DNA of 64,000 bases from Verrucomicrobiaceae bacterium (GTDB taxonomy: Bacteria; Verrucomicrobiota; Verrucomicrobiia; Verrucomicrobiales; Verrucomicrobiaceae), in the NCBI GenBank assembly GCA_027489965.1, contig JAIXZA010000044.1, positions 1-64,000 of the forward strand, given 5' to 3'. The position numbers were made by a program, and so were the translations under genes. Under the pieces are notes generated by a model. The model had not been told where the DNA came from. It saw only the letters and a program-made list of their open reading frames with translations, and did not search any database. Shown piece by piece: positions 28,094 through 37,129 of this stretch (position 1 is its first letter; each line of letters starts with the position of its first letter).

Positions 28094-31000
28094 ATGATTG
28101 CCCGCGCCTATGTGCTTTTGCTTTTTTTACTGACTTCCTTGCTCATGGCAGAGGAATCAAAGGTCAATCCAGCGCAGGCCATGGGATTGCTGAAAACGCA
28201 GTGCCTGAGCTGCCACAACTCAGAGAAAAAGAAAGGCGGGCTTTCTCTGGAAACGCGTAACCAAGCGCTCAAAGGCGGCGACAATGGCTCAGCACTCAAG
28301 GCTGGCGATGCCACTAAAAGCGCTCTTATCACCGTCTTGAGCGACGCAGGCGAGGCCCACATGCCCCCTAAAAAGCAGATGCCAGAGAAGCAGCAGAACT
28401 TGCTTAAAGCCTGGGTCAATGCAGGTGCTTCTTGGGATGAAGAAGCTCTCAAAAAATTTGGTGAACTGACCCCAGCAAACAAGCTGACCTCACTCCCAGA
28501 AAATCATGCACCAGCAACAACGCTGGCACTAAGTGCCGATGGCCGATGGTTGGCGGCAGGCATTGGCAATCGCGTCTTGGTGCGTGATTTAAATGCCAAA
28601 GACTCACCCGTCGTCTCCACGTTAGAAGGCCATCAAGATGTCATCCAATCCCTGGCATGGAACAGTGACGCCACACGGTTGGCCGCTGGCGGCTATCGCA
28701 GCGTTTTAGTCTGGAATACGAGTGACAGGAAGTTAACAAACACCTTATCCCAACCTCTTGAGGGTCGGATCACAGGAATCGCCTTTCTACTCGACAACAC
28801 CACCCTGGTCCTAGCAGACGGCGCTACAAGTCTTCGTGGTCTTTTGCACCGCTGGAAACTGGGCGACTCGAAACCATCTCAAACAATCGAAGCGCACACC
28901 GACAATATTGTCAGCCTCGCCATCAGCCAAGACGGCAAGCAAGTGGCCACCGGCGCGGCGGATAATCTAGCGAAGGTGTGGGAAGCTTCCAGCTTCAAAG
29001 AAAGAGCCAAAATTGAAGGCCACGTCGGGCACATCACAGCACTTGCCTTTAGCCCTGATGGCAAATGGTTGACCACAGGCAGTGCAGATAAAGATCTCAA
29101 AGTTTGGGATATCGACAGCAAGGAAATGATCATGCTGCTAGGAGATAAATCTTCGGGAGTGAATGCTCTTTTTTGGACAGCCGATGCCAGCAGCCTCACC
29201 TACTTCACGGAATCAGGCCGAGTCGAAAAAGTGACCGAGTTAAAGAAACACGATGGGGTGCGTCTGGCCTTCACTTCAGGCAAACAAAAGAAACTCACCA
29301 AACTCGACGACGTGCCAAACGCAGCCGTTATGAGCAGGGACGGGAAAAACATCTTTGCAGCACTCCACGGTGGCGTGGTCGTCAAGATCGATGAAAAGGC
29401 TAGCCTTACCAATCTCCAGGCTGCCACAACGGTGGCGAGCACAAAGTCCCCTAACCTTTCCTACACCAAAGACATTCTGCCGATCCTGACAAAAGCAGGC
29501 TGCAATCTGGGTGCCTGCCATGCAAAATCCAGCGGCCAGGCTGGCTTTCACCTTTCGATCTTCGCCTTTGATCCAAAGACGGATTTTATGGAGGTCGTCA
29601 ATGACTCGCGCGGGCGTCGTGTCTTCCCTGCAAGGCCTGAGGACAGCCTGATATTGCAAAAAGCCACCGTGCGAGTTCAACACGAAGGTGGGCAGCGTTT
29701 TGAACCCGAATCAGAGTCGGCAAAAACAATCGCAGAATGGATCCGCCAAGGCATGCCTTATGAAACAGTGAACCAGCCTGCACTGCTGGGTATTGACGTG
29801 ACTCCGAATGAAAAGACTTATCGCAAGAACGATTCGCAGCTTTTGAAAGTCATCGCCAAGTATGAAGACAAATCGACTCGCGATGTCACAGCACTGGCCG
29901 ATTACATCTCATCAGAAAAAGCCATCGCCACAGTCGATGAGGCTGGCAAAGTATCCACCAACACGGAGAGCGGCGAGACCGTTATCGTCGCACGCTACAT
30001 GGGCATGGTGGCCATCTCACGTGTCGCAGTGCCTGCGGAAAAATTGTTCCCTGCTGAGCGCTATGCGGCACTGACGGTCCGCAACGAGATCGACAAACTT
30101 GTGTATTCTCGCCTGCAAAAGATCGGCTATCTCCCGAGCGCATCCTGTAGCGACCATGAATTCCTAAGACGCAGCACTCTTGATGCAATTGGCATGCTTC
30201 CAACGGTGGAAGAAGCCCGCACTTTCCTCGCTGATAAAAATCCAAAGAAGCATGAACTCTGGATCGAATCCCTGCTAAAGCGCCCTGAGTGGGCTGAGCA
30301 CTGGGCCTGCAAATGGGGTGATCTCATTCGTCCCAATCCTTCGCGAGTGGGAGTGAAACCAGTCTTCCTGCTGGACCAATGGATCCGTCAAAGTTTCCGC
30401 GACAATAAGCCATGGAATGTCTTTGCCCGGGATTTACTGATAGCAGAAGGCAACACTCATAAAAATGGACCCGTCGCGATCTGGCGTGATAAACGCGAGC
30501 CCATTGATTCAGCCACCTTTATCGGTCAAATTTTCCTGGGAGTGCGTCTGGAATGCGCCAAGTGCCATCACCACCCGACGGAAAAGTGGGACCAAAAAGA
30601 CTACTACCAACTGGCCGCCTTTTTCACCCAGATGAAGCACAAGGGACAAGGCATCTCTGCACCGATCAGCGGAGAGCCCGAGCATTGGTGGTTCGAGCCT
30701 GGAGCAGCCAGCATCGAACACCCCGTGACGAAGATAGCGCTTAAGCCGCGCCCACCAGCCGATGCAGAAATACCGATCGCAGAAACGCAAGATCCACGGT
30801 CCATCTTGGCAGATTGGATGACTGACTCGAAGAATCCCTACTTTGCTCAGGCCATAGTCAACCGCACCTGGTCCAGCTTCATGGGCCGCGGCATTGTCGA
30901 TCCCGTGGATGATTTCCGCGCCTCCAATCCACCAAGCAATGCGCCACTTCTTGACTGGCTTGCAAAAGACTTCATCAAACATGGCTACGATTTAAAGCAT

Positions 31001-31567
31001 CTGATGCGTGTCATCATGTCCTCCCAAACCTACCGCCTGAGTAGCCTGCCCAATGAGACCAACCTAGCTGATTTAAAGAACTACAGCCGCAGCTATCGCC
31101 GCCGACTGCCTGCCGAAACACTCTTGGACAGCGTAAGCGCGGTCACGGAGATAAAGGAATCCTTTTCAGGAATGCCGCCAGACACTTTGGCAAAACAGAC
31201 CTGGAATCATAAGCTGGAAAGCCAGTTCATGGATGCCTTTGGACGGCCAAATGCCAGCTCAGAATGCCCCTGTGAACGAGACGCCAAGCCCAGTGTCGTG
31301 CAGGCCCTGCATCTGATGAACTCCAACAAACTGCAGGAAATGCTCACCCACAAAAAAGGCCGCGCCGCCCGCCTAGCCAGTGGCACCCTGACAGCAGAGC
31401 AGATTCTGGAAGAACTCTACCTCTCATGCTACTCACGCTTACCGACCGCTGAAGAAGCTGCAATCGCCGTAAAGGCACTTCAGGTCGAAAAACCCAGCCA
31501 ACAGGCAGCCATCGAGGATGTTTTATGGAGTCTTTTAAACTCTGCCGAATTTGTCTTTAACCACTGA
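28094..31567 (+). CDS. Multi-heme WD40/DUF1549/DUF1553 Planctomycete-type cytochrome
   Basis: A 1157-residue exported protein. Modules in order: signal peptide; an N-terminal PSD1/cytochrome c domain with CLSCH (37-41); a WD40 propeller (about 135-420, e.g. IEGHVGHITALAFSPDGKWL); a segment with CNLGACH, a CX4CH-like motif near residue 470; a BIG2-like module (about 560-640); DUF1549 (about 655-850) containing a further CAKCHHHP motif; and DUF1553 (about 890-1140, NPYFAQAIVNRTWSSFMGRG). Three possible heme sites in one chain suggest electron transfer. It is 70 bases after the heme-binding dehydrogenase-like gene and 74 before DUF1501. Confidence 0.87.
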   Translation: MIARAYVLLLFLLTSLLMAEESKVNPAQAMGLLKTQCLSCHNSEKKKGGLSLETRNQALKGGDNGSALKAGDATKSALITVLSDAGEAHMPPKKQMPEKQQNLLKAWVNAGASWDEEALKKFGELTPANKLTSLPENHAPATTLALSADGRWLAAGIGNRVLVRDLNAKDSPVVSTLEGHQDVIQSLAWNSDATRLAAGGYRSVLVWNTSDRKLTNTLSQPLEGRITGIAFLLDNTTLVLADGATSLRGLLHRWKLGDSKPSQTIEAHTDNIVSLAISQDGKQVATGAADNLAKVWEASSFKERAKIEGHVGHITALAFSPDGKWLTTGSADKDLKVWDIDSKEMIMLLGDKSSGVNALFWTADASSLTYFTESGRVEKVTELKKHDGVRLAFTSGKQKKLTKLDDVPNAAVMSRDGKNIFAALHGGVVVKIDEKASLTNLQAATTVASTKSPNLSYTKDILPILTKAGCNLGACHAKSSGQAGFHLSIFAFDPKTDFMEVVNDSRGRRVFPARPEDSLILQKATVRVQHEGGQRFEPESESAKTIAEWIRQGMPYETVNQPALLGIDVTPNEKTYRKNDSQLLKVIAKYEDKSTRDVTALADYISSEKAIATVDEAGKVSTNTESGETVIVARYMGMVAISRVAVPAEKLFPAERYAALTVRNEIDKLVYSRLQKIGYLPSASCSDHEFLRRSTLDAIGMLPTVEEARTFLADKNPKKHELWIESLLKRPEWAEHWACKWGDLIRPNPSRVGVKPVFLLDQWIRQSFRDNKPWNVFARDLLIAEGNTHKNGPVAIWRDKREPIDSATFIGQIFLGVRLECAKCHHHPTEKWDQKDYYQLAAFFTQMKHKGQGISAPISGEPEHWWFEPGAASIEHPVTKIALKPRPPADAEIPIAETQDPRSILADWMTDSKNPYFAQAIVNRTWSSFMGRGIVDPVDDFRASNPPSNAPLLDWLAKDFIKHGYDLKHLMRVIMSSQTYRLSSLPNETNLADLKNYSRSYRRRLPAETLLDSVSAVTEIKESFSGMPPDTLAKQTWNHKLESQFMDAFGRPNASSECPCERDAKPSVVQALHLMNSNKLQEMLTHKKGRAARLASGTLTAEQILEELYLSCYSRLPTAEEAAIAVKALQVEKPSQQAAIEDVLWSLLNSAEFVFNH

Positions 31568-31641
31568 TTTGCTCAATTTTCACGCAGCAAGCAAGAAGAT
31601 CCGTTACCGCCCGTAATTTGCAGATCTCTTCTTAACTCAAG

Positions 31642-32982
31642 ATGTCACGATTCACCCATAACTGTGCTGGCCATGCCCGGCGCGACTTTTTGAAGCTTGG
31701 TCTCACTGCCGCTGGCGGTGGACTAGGATTCACTGATTTGTTGCGCGCACGAGCACTGGCAGCCTCCGCGCCACAACCTTCCCTGGCACGGCCTGTGAAC
31801 TGCATTTTAGTCTGGTTGGATGGAGGACCTTCTCACTACGAGATGTTTGATCCCAAACCAGATGCTCCATCTGAAATTCGTGGAGAATTTGGTGCCATCC
31901 CGACCAGTGTGCCTGGAGTTCGGTTCTCGGACTGCGTCCCCCATCTGGCCAAAGCGGCTGACAAGTTCACCGTCCTCCGCAGTGTCACCCATAAGGACCC
32001 TAATCACGGTGGCGGCAACCACTACATGATGACGGGTGCACCGACACCCGTACCGGTCGGCTGCGGTGCCTTTGTCACCTTTCATCCCTCCTTTGGCAGT
32101 GTGGTCAGCTATAAGCGCGGCATACAAAACGGTCTGCCAGCCTACATGACCCTGCCCAGCATTACCCGCAGTGGAGGTCCCAATTTCCTCGGTGCAGAGC
32201 ATGCCCCATTCGTCGCTGGCGGTGACCCTAACTCCAAGGGATTCAAAGTGCGGGATGTTGTTTTACCTTCAGACATTTCTGATGCTCGGGGTCTAGCACG
32301 CCGCGAGCTGCGCCATTCACTGGATCGCATGAAGCGCCTGAATGACGCTGTTGCTGAAGATCCCGCAGTCAGCTTTGATACCTTCTATGGACAAGCCGTC
32401 GATTTGATCGCCTCAAAACCTGCGCAGGAGGCTTTTGACATCTCCCTCGAAGATGACAAGACCCGTGATCTCTATGGCCGCAGTGACCTGGGCCAACGCC
32501 TGCTGCTAGCTCGTCGCCTTGTAGAGGTCGGTGTGCCTTTTGTGACCGTGAACTACGGTGGCTGGGATCACCACAGGGAGCTTTTCAAGACCTGTAAAGG
32601 CGACTTCATGAAGAAGTTTGATCAAGGAATGGCGGGCCTTATCACGGACTTGGATCGTCGAGGCTTATTAGAAAGCACCTTGGTCATCGGCCTTGGCGAA
32701 TTCGGCCGAACTCCAAAAATCAATAAAGACGGCGGACGCGATCATTGGCCAGGAGCGATGAACATTCTCTTTGCTGGAGCAGGCGTCCCGCGCGGCGGCA
32801 TCGTTGGTGCTACGGATCCAAAAGGCTATTATGCCAGCGAAAATATTTATACCCCAGAAGACTTCGCGACTACGCTTTACACCAAGCTAGGCATCGATCC
32901 ACATCAGATTCTGCACACCAATACAGGACGCCCCCTGCCACTCATCAATGGCGGCATGCCTATCCGCGAACTCTTTGCGTGA
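31642..32982 (+). CDS. DUF1501 protein, Tat-type leader
   Basis: A 446-residue protein of the DUF1501 family, distantly related to the sulfatase/alkaline phosphatase superfamily. The leader HARRDFLKLGLTAAGG carries twin arginines, so export in folded form is likely. Landmarks: WLDGGPSHYEMFDPKPD, VTHKDPNHGGGNHYMMTG, NYGGWDHHRELFKTC and LGEFGRTPKINKDGGRDHWP. Its His/Asp-rich segments fit metal binding, but no reaction is established for the family. DUF1501 genes almost always follow DUF1549/DUF1553 genes, as here. Confidence 0.93.
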   Translation: MSRFTHNCAGHARRDFLKLGLTAAGGGLGFTDLLRARALAASAPQPSLARPVNCILVWLDGGPSHYEMFDPKPDAPSEIRGEFGAIPTSVPGVRFSDCVPHLAKAADKFTVLRSVTHKDPNHGGGNHYMMTGAPTPVPVGCGAFVTFHPSFGSVVSYKRGIQNGLPAYMTLPSITRSGGPNFLGAEHAPFVAGGDPNSKGFKVRDVVLPSDISDARGLARRELRHSLDRMKRLNDAVAEDPAVSFDTFYGQAVDLIASKPAQEAFDISLEDDKTRDLYGRSDLGQRLLLARRLVEVGVPFVTVNYGGWDHHRELFKTCKGDFMKKFDQGMAGLITDLDRRGLLESTLVIGLGEFGRTPKINKDGGRDHWPGAMNILFAGAGVPRGGIVGATDPKGYYASENIYTPEDFATTLYTKLGIDPHQILHTNTGRPLPLINGGMPIRELFA

Positions 32983-34424
32983 TGCCTTGGCGTTTGAGTC
33001 TTTTTCTGCTGATTCTGAGCAGCACTCTGCAAGCAGCCCCACCCGGCTTTGAGAACATCTTCCCTGCTGGCGGACAAATCGGCACGCAGGTCGATGTTCA
33101 AGTCGCTGGAGCAGGCTTGGATAAACCTGCTGCTAAAGCATGGATCAGCACTCCAAGCATCCTAGCCACGGCCAGTGATCAACCCAAAAAGTTTTCTCTC
33201 GCCATCTCCAAAGACGCAGTCGCAGGCCCCTACCTCATGCGTTTGTTCACCGATGCTGGAGTCACTGCCCCACGGATCTTTGAGGTCGGAAACAAAGCCG
33301 AACGAATCGAAAAAGAACCGAATGACTCCCTCTCTGACGCCAAAATTGCCGAGGCAGGCATGGATATCACCCTGAATGGAGTGCTGGGAAAGAGTGGTGA
33401 TGTCGACACACATCCGATCCGTGTGAGAAAGGATAAGCCAATCTATGCCACTCTTCACGGCTATGCACTGGGCTCTCCAATGGATCCAGCGCTGCGGCTT
33501 CTCAATGAAAACGGCCTTGAGGTAGCAGCCTGTCACGACACGCAGAATCTCGATCCAATCATTCAGTATCACCCTAAGGCAGACGGCCTGTTTTTCCTGC
33601 AAGTCTTTGCATTCGCTCATCCACCTGCAGCCGACGTGGCCTTTCAAGGAAGTGCCAATCATGTTTATCGTCTCACCGTGACCGAGGAGCCGCCCAAAAG
33701 GTTGGCTGTAAGTGTACCCAAGGAACTCATTATACCAGCACTCTTCAATGGTTGCATTGCCAAGCCCCGAGAAGAGGACATCTTTCATTTTTCCACCAAG
33801 AAAGGTGATGACCTTCAGATCACTATTCGCGCCCAAGCCATCGATAGTCCGCTAGATGTGACCATGCGCCTTGAAGACGCTGATGGAAACATCTTGAAGC
33901 AGGCTGACGACACTGAAAAAGAGAAGCCAGACCCAGACCTGCACTGGAAATCTCCAAAAGATGGCACCTATAAGCTCGTCATTGCTGACCGTTTTCGTCA
34001 CGGCAGTTCTGATCATCTCTATGAGCTATCCATCAAAGCCTTTACGCCATCGCTCACGGCAACACTCGACACCCACGCTTATCAATTGGAGCCTGGAAAA
34101 ACTGCCGACTTAAAGATTAACGTCAAAACATCCGGCCCGTTTACGGGAAAAATCCAGGCGCGTGCCGTTCAACTGCCGGCAGGAGTGACCAGTGCGGTGA
34201 TTGATGTACCTGCAAAAGGTGGCGAGATCAAACTCACCCTCTCAGCAACGCCCGACGCTGCCCCAAGCCAAGCTCCATTTGCAGTCGAAGTCACAACTAG
34301 CGTTCCCGATGCGGCGAAGACCACGCTGGCAATCTACAGCATTCCCTTCACAGAACCACGCGGTGATCTGCTTATTATGACCGACACCCAGCCTTGGTTA
34401 ACGGTCATGGCCAAGAAAAAATGA
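32982..34424 (+). CDS. Secreted PPC-domain protein ending the cytochrome cassette
   Basis: A 480-residue exported protein (signal LSLFLLILSSTLQAAP). ATG 32982 shares its A with the preceding TGA (TGATG), so translation is coupled to the DUF1501 gene; the longer frame inside DUF1501 was rejected. It has IPT/Ig-like sandwich modules (FPAGGQIGTQVDVQVAGAG) and pre-peptidase C-terminal (PPC)-like modules near 210-310 and 330-400 (DIFHFSTKKGDDLQITIRA; DGTYKLVIADRFRHGSSDH). No catalytic domain is present, so a substrate- or partner-binding role is likely. Confidence 0.8.
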   Translation: MPWRLSLFLLILSSTLQAAPPGFENIFPAGGQIGTQVDVQVAGAGLDKPAAKAWISTPSILATASDQPKKFSLAISKDAVAGPYLMRLFTDAGVTAPRIFEVGNKAERIEKEPNDSLSDAKIAEAGMDITLNGVLGKSGDVDTHPIRVRKDKPIYATLHGYALGSPMDPALRLLNENGLEVAACHDTQNLDPIIQYHPKADGLFFLQVFAFAHPPAADVAFQGSANHVYRLTVTEEPPKRLAVSVPKELIIPALFNGCIAKPREEDIFHFSTKKGDDLQITIRAQAIDSPLDVTMRLEDADGNILKQADDTEKEKPDPDLHWKSPKDGTYKLVIADRFRHGSSDHLYELSIKAFTPSLTATLDTHAYQLEPGKTADLKINVKTSGPFTGKIQARAVQLPAGVTSAVIDVPAKGGEIKLTLSATPDAAPSQAPFAVEVTTSVPDAAKTTLAIYSIPFTEPRGDLLIMTDTQPWLTVMAKKK

Positions 34425-34680
34425 TCCTCATCACCCGTGCTCCTAAATTACCTGCTGGAGTGACAGAGGCGAGGCGCGACTGAGGCTGGGAAATTTGTGG
34501 GTGGGACAGTTGGTCCTCCAGCCTCCTAGATTCGGCGAGCGAGGTTCGAAGACTGTTGGTTCTGACCAACCGCCCTGCCTGACTAAGCGCCCTACCATTC
34601 TCTTCTCTTGCCAGCACACTTTCCTGCCCTAATCTCTGCGCTCTTTTCTCGGCTGCGGCCGTATCCCCTTCCCCCAATCC

Positions 34681-35763
34681 ATGAGCACCCACGTCAAACT
34701 CTACATCCCAGGTCCGATCGAAGTCAGCGCAGACACTTTTGCCGCCATGGCACAGCCCATGATGGGGCATCGTGGAAAAGGCTTCCAGGATCTCTATGCA
34801 GAAATCCAACCCATGCTGCAGACGCTTTTTGGCACCAAGCAGCAGGTCTTTCTCAGCACCTCCTCCGCCTGGGGTGTGATGGAAGGAGCCATCCGTAACC
34901 TGGTGAAGAAAAAGGTCCTTAATTGCTGCAATGGCGCCTTTTCTGACAAGTGGCTGGACGTCTCCAAACGCTGCGGGAAAGAGGCCGAAGCTTATCAAGT
35001 CGAGTGGGGCCAACCTATCTTGGCCTCTGAAATCGACAAACGCCTGGCCACCGGCGAGTTCGACGCTGTGACTTTCATCCACAATGAAACCTCTACTGGC
35101 GTTCTCAGCCCGATTGCCGAAATTGCAGCCCTGAAGAAAAAGTATCCTGACGTCATGTTCATCACGGACAGCGTTTCCGGTTTCACCACAGTTCCCGTGA
35201 ATTTTGATGAACTGGGCATTGATGTCCTGCTGACTGGCAGCCAAAAAGCCCTAGCCATGCCCCCAGGACTGGCACTTTTCACCGCTTCCGAAGCCGCCAT
35301 GGCCCGCGCCGCCACGATCAACGATCGCGGCTACTACTTCGATTTTCTCGAGTTCCAATCCAATGGCGAAAAAAGCATGACGCCAAGCACGCCCTGCATC
35401 AGCCTGATCTACGGCTTGCGTCATCAACTCCAAAAGATCTTTGCCGAAGGCATCGACAACCGCTTCGCCCGTCATGCTAAACTCAACGGCATGGTTCACG
35501 ACTGGGTGCGCCGTAACGGTTTTGAATTCTTTGCTCCAGAAGGTTACCGCTCCAAGTCGCTGACCTGCGTCGCCAATAACAAGAACATTGATGTGGCCGC
35601 CTTTATTGGTCTTCTCAAGAAGAACCACAGCATGATCATCGATGGTGGCTACGGTAAGCTGAAAGGCAAAACCTTCCGCATCAGCAACATGGGTGATGAG
35701 ACTGAAGCCACCATCAATACCGTGATTGCAGCGCTGGACGACAGCTTGGCCAAGTTAGGCTGA
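34681..35763 (+). CDS. Class V aminotransferase (serine/alanine-glyoxylate type)
   Basis: A 360-residue PLP enzyme. The opening YIPGPIEVSADTFAAMAQPM and MMGHRGKGFQDLY are typical of alanine-glyoxylate/serine-pyruvate aminotransferases and phosphoserine-like members. Lys189 in LLTGSQKALAMPPGLAL should bind PLP; ITDSVSGFTTVPVNFDELGI supplies the Asp to the pyridine nitrogen. It may work in serine synthesis or in glyoxylate detoxification; sequence alone does not choose. About 255 bases precede it without a gene. Confidence 0.88.
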   Translation: MSTHVKLYIPGPIEVSADTFAAMAQPMMGHRGKGFQDLYAEIQPMLQTLFGTKQQVFLSTSSAWGVMEGAIRNLVKKKVLNCCNGAFSDKWLDVSKRCGKEAEAYQVEWGQPILASEIDKRLATGEFDAVTFIHNETSTGVLSPIAEIAALKKKYPDVMFITDSVSGFTTVPVNFDELGIDVLLTGSQKALAMPPGLALFTASEAAMARAATINDRGYYFDFLEFQSNGEKSMTPSTPCISLIYGLRHQLQKIFAEGIDNRFARHAKLNGMVHDWVRRNGFEFFAPEGYRSKSLTCVANNKNIDVAAFIGLLKKNHSMIIDGGYGKLKGKTFRISNMGDETEATINTVIAALDDSLAKLG

Positions 35764-35824
35764 GTTTTAAAAGCTAGCTGATAACCGATGGAAACGACTG
35801 TTAAGGCTCGTTGATAGTAGATCC

Positions 35825-37117
35825 ATGCCCCGCCACCTGCTTTCTCTCCTCATGCTCTCGGCACTCCTCGTTGGTGAAGACTTTGCTGAAGCTCAGCAAA
35901 AAATTGCTAATTACGACGAATCCAAGATCCCGCCCTATACCCTGCCGGAACTGCTCAAAACACAGGCCGGTAAAACAGTCACGACGGCTAACGAATGGAC
36001 CCAAATCCGTCGCCCTGAGGTGATGGCTCTTTTTGAGCAGCATGTCTTTGGCAAAACCCCAGCGGCCGCCACCTGGGGAAAGGTGGACTTCAAAGTCACT
36101 CAGGTCAAAAAAGACGCTCTTGGTGGTAAGGCTACCCGCAAACTCATCCACATCTCCCTACCCGAGCATCCAGCCTGGGCAGGCATGGATGTGATGCTTT
36201 ACACACCGAATGGATTGGACAAACCCGCGCCTTGTTTTGTCGGCCCAAGCTTCAACGGCAACCATGCCGTGAGCCCAGAAACGGACATCCCTCTCTCCAA
36301 CCGCTGGATGCGCGCCAGCAAGGACAAAAACATCGTCAACAACCGAGCTACCGAAGCCAGCCGTGGCAGCGAAAGCAGCCGCTGGCCGCTGGAAATGATC
36401 ATCGGTCAAGGCTGCGCTGTAGCGACCTATTACTACGGTGATGTGGAGCCTGATCAGGCCGAGGGCTGGAAGGAAGGTCTGCGCGCGGTGCTCAGCCAAG
36501 ATGGGACTGCCACCGAATGGAAAAACGGTGATTGGGGTGCTATTGGGGCCTGGGCCTGGGGCCTGAGCCGAATCGCCGATTACCTAGAAACAGATGCCGA
36601 CGTGGATGCCAAACAGCTCGCGGTGATCGGTCATTCCCGACTGGGCAAAACCTCTCTCTGGGCAGGTGCGCAGGATCAGCGCTTTGGCGTCGTCATCTCC
36701 AACAACTCCGGTGAAGGTGGCGCTGCCATCATGCGCCGGAACATTGGTGAAACCACGGCTGTCATCACCAAAGCGTTCCCGCATTGGTTCACCAAGACCT
36801 ACACCAACTATGCCAATCATGAAGCCGCCAGTCCGATCGACAAACACATGCTCATTGCCCTAGCGGCGCCACGCCCGATCTACATCGCCAGCGCGGTCGA
36901 GGATACCTGGGCGGATCCCAAAGGCGAGTTCCTCAGCGGCCTGCATGCAGAACCCGTGTATGCTCTCCTGGGTAAAAAAGGTTATGGCGTGACCGAGCAA
37001 CCCGCCATCGACTCCCCCGTCGGCGATGCCATCGCCTATCACATCCGCACGGGAAAACACGACGTCACCGACTACGACTGGCAGCAGTATTTGAAGTTTG
37101 CCAAACGGCACTGGTAG
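35825..37117 (+). CDS. CE15-like glucuronoyl/acetylxylan esterase
   Basis: A 430-residue alpha/beta hydrolase. No strong signal peptide core is present, but the N-terminus (HLLSLLMLSALLVGEDF) is hydrophobic enough for a weak one. The nucleophile elbow is VIGHSRLGKTSLWAGAQ with Ser271, close to the GCSRxGK motif of CE15 glucuronoyl methylesterases, where Cys is replaced by His. The general Glu/His partners are likely in SNNSGEGGAAIMRR and YHIRTGKHDVTDYDW. CE15 enzymes cut lignin-carbohydrate or glucuronate esters. It converges on ffh. Confidence 0.8.
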   Translation: MPRHLLSLLMLSALLVGEDFAEAQQKIANYDESKIPPYTLPELLKTQAGKTVTTANEWTQIRRPEVMALFEQHVFGKTPAAATWGKVDFKVTQVKKDALGGKATRKLIHISLPEHPAWAGMDVMLYTPNGLDKPAPCFVGPSFNGNHAVSPETDIPLSNRWMRASKDKNIVNNRATEASRGSESSRWPLEMIIGQGCAVATYYYGDVEPDQAEGWKEGLRAVLSQDGTATEWKNGDWGAIGAWAWGLSRIADYLETDADVDAKQLAVIGHSRLGKTSLWAGAQDQRFGVVISNNSGEGGAAIMRRNIGETTAVITKAFPHWFTKTYTNYANHEAASPIDKHMLIALAAPRPIYIASAVEDTWADPKGEFLSGLHAEPVYALLGKKGYGVTEQPAIDSPVGDAIAYHIRTGKHDVTDYDWQQYLKFAKRHW

Positions 37118-37129
37118 AAGGATCAGACA

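Noticed and set aside
32745..32981. N-terminal extension of the PPC protein inside DUF1501
   Set aside because: Overlap with a conserved gene; the signal peptide begins at ATG 32982.
34405..35244. 279-codon minus-strand frame opposite the class V aminotransferase
   Set aside because: Antisense shadow; its protein text lacks any family signal.
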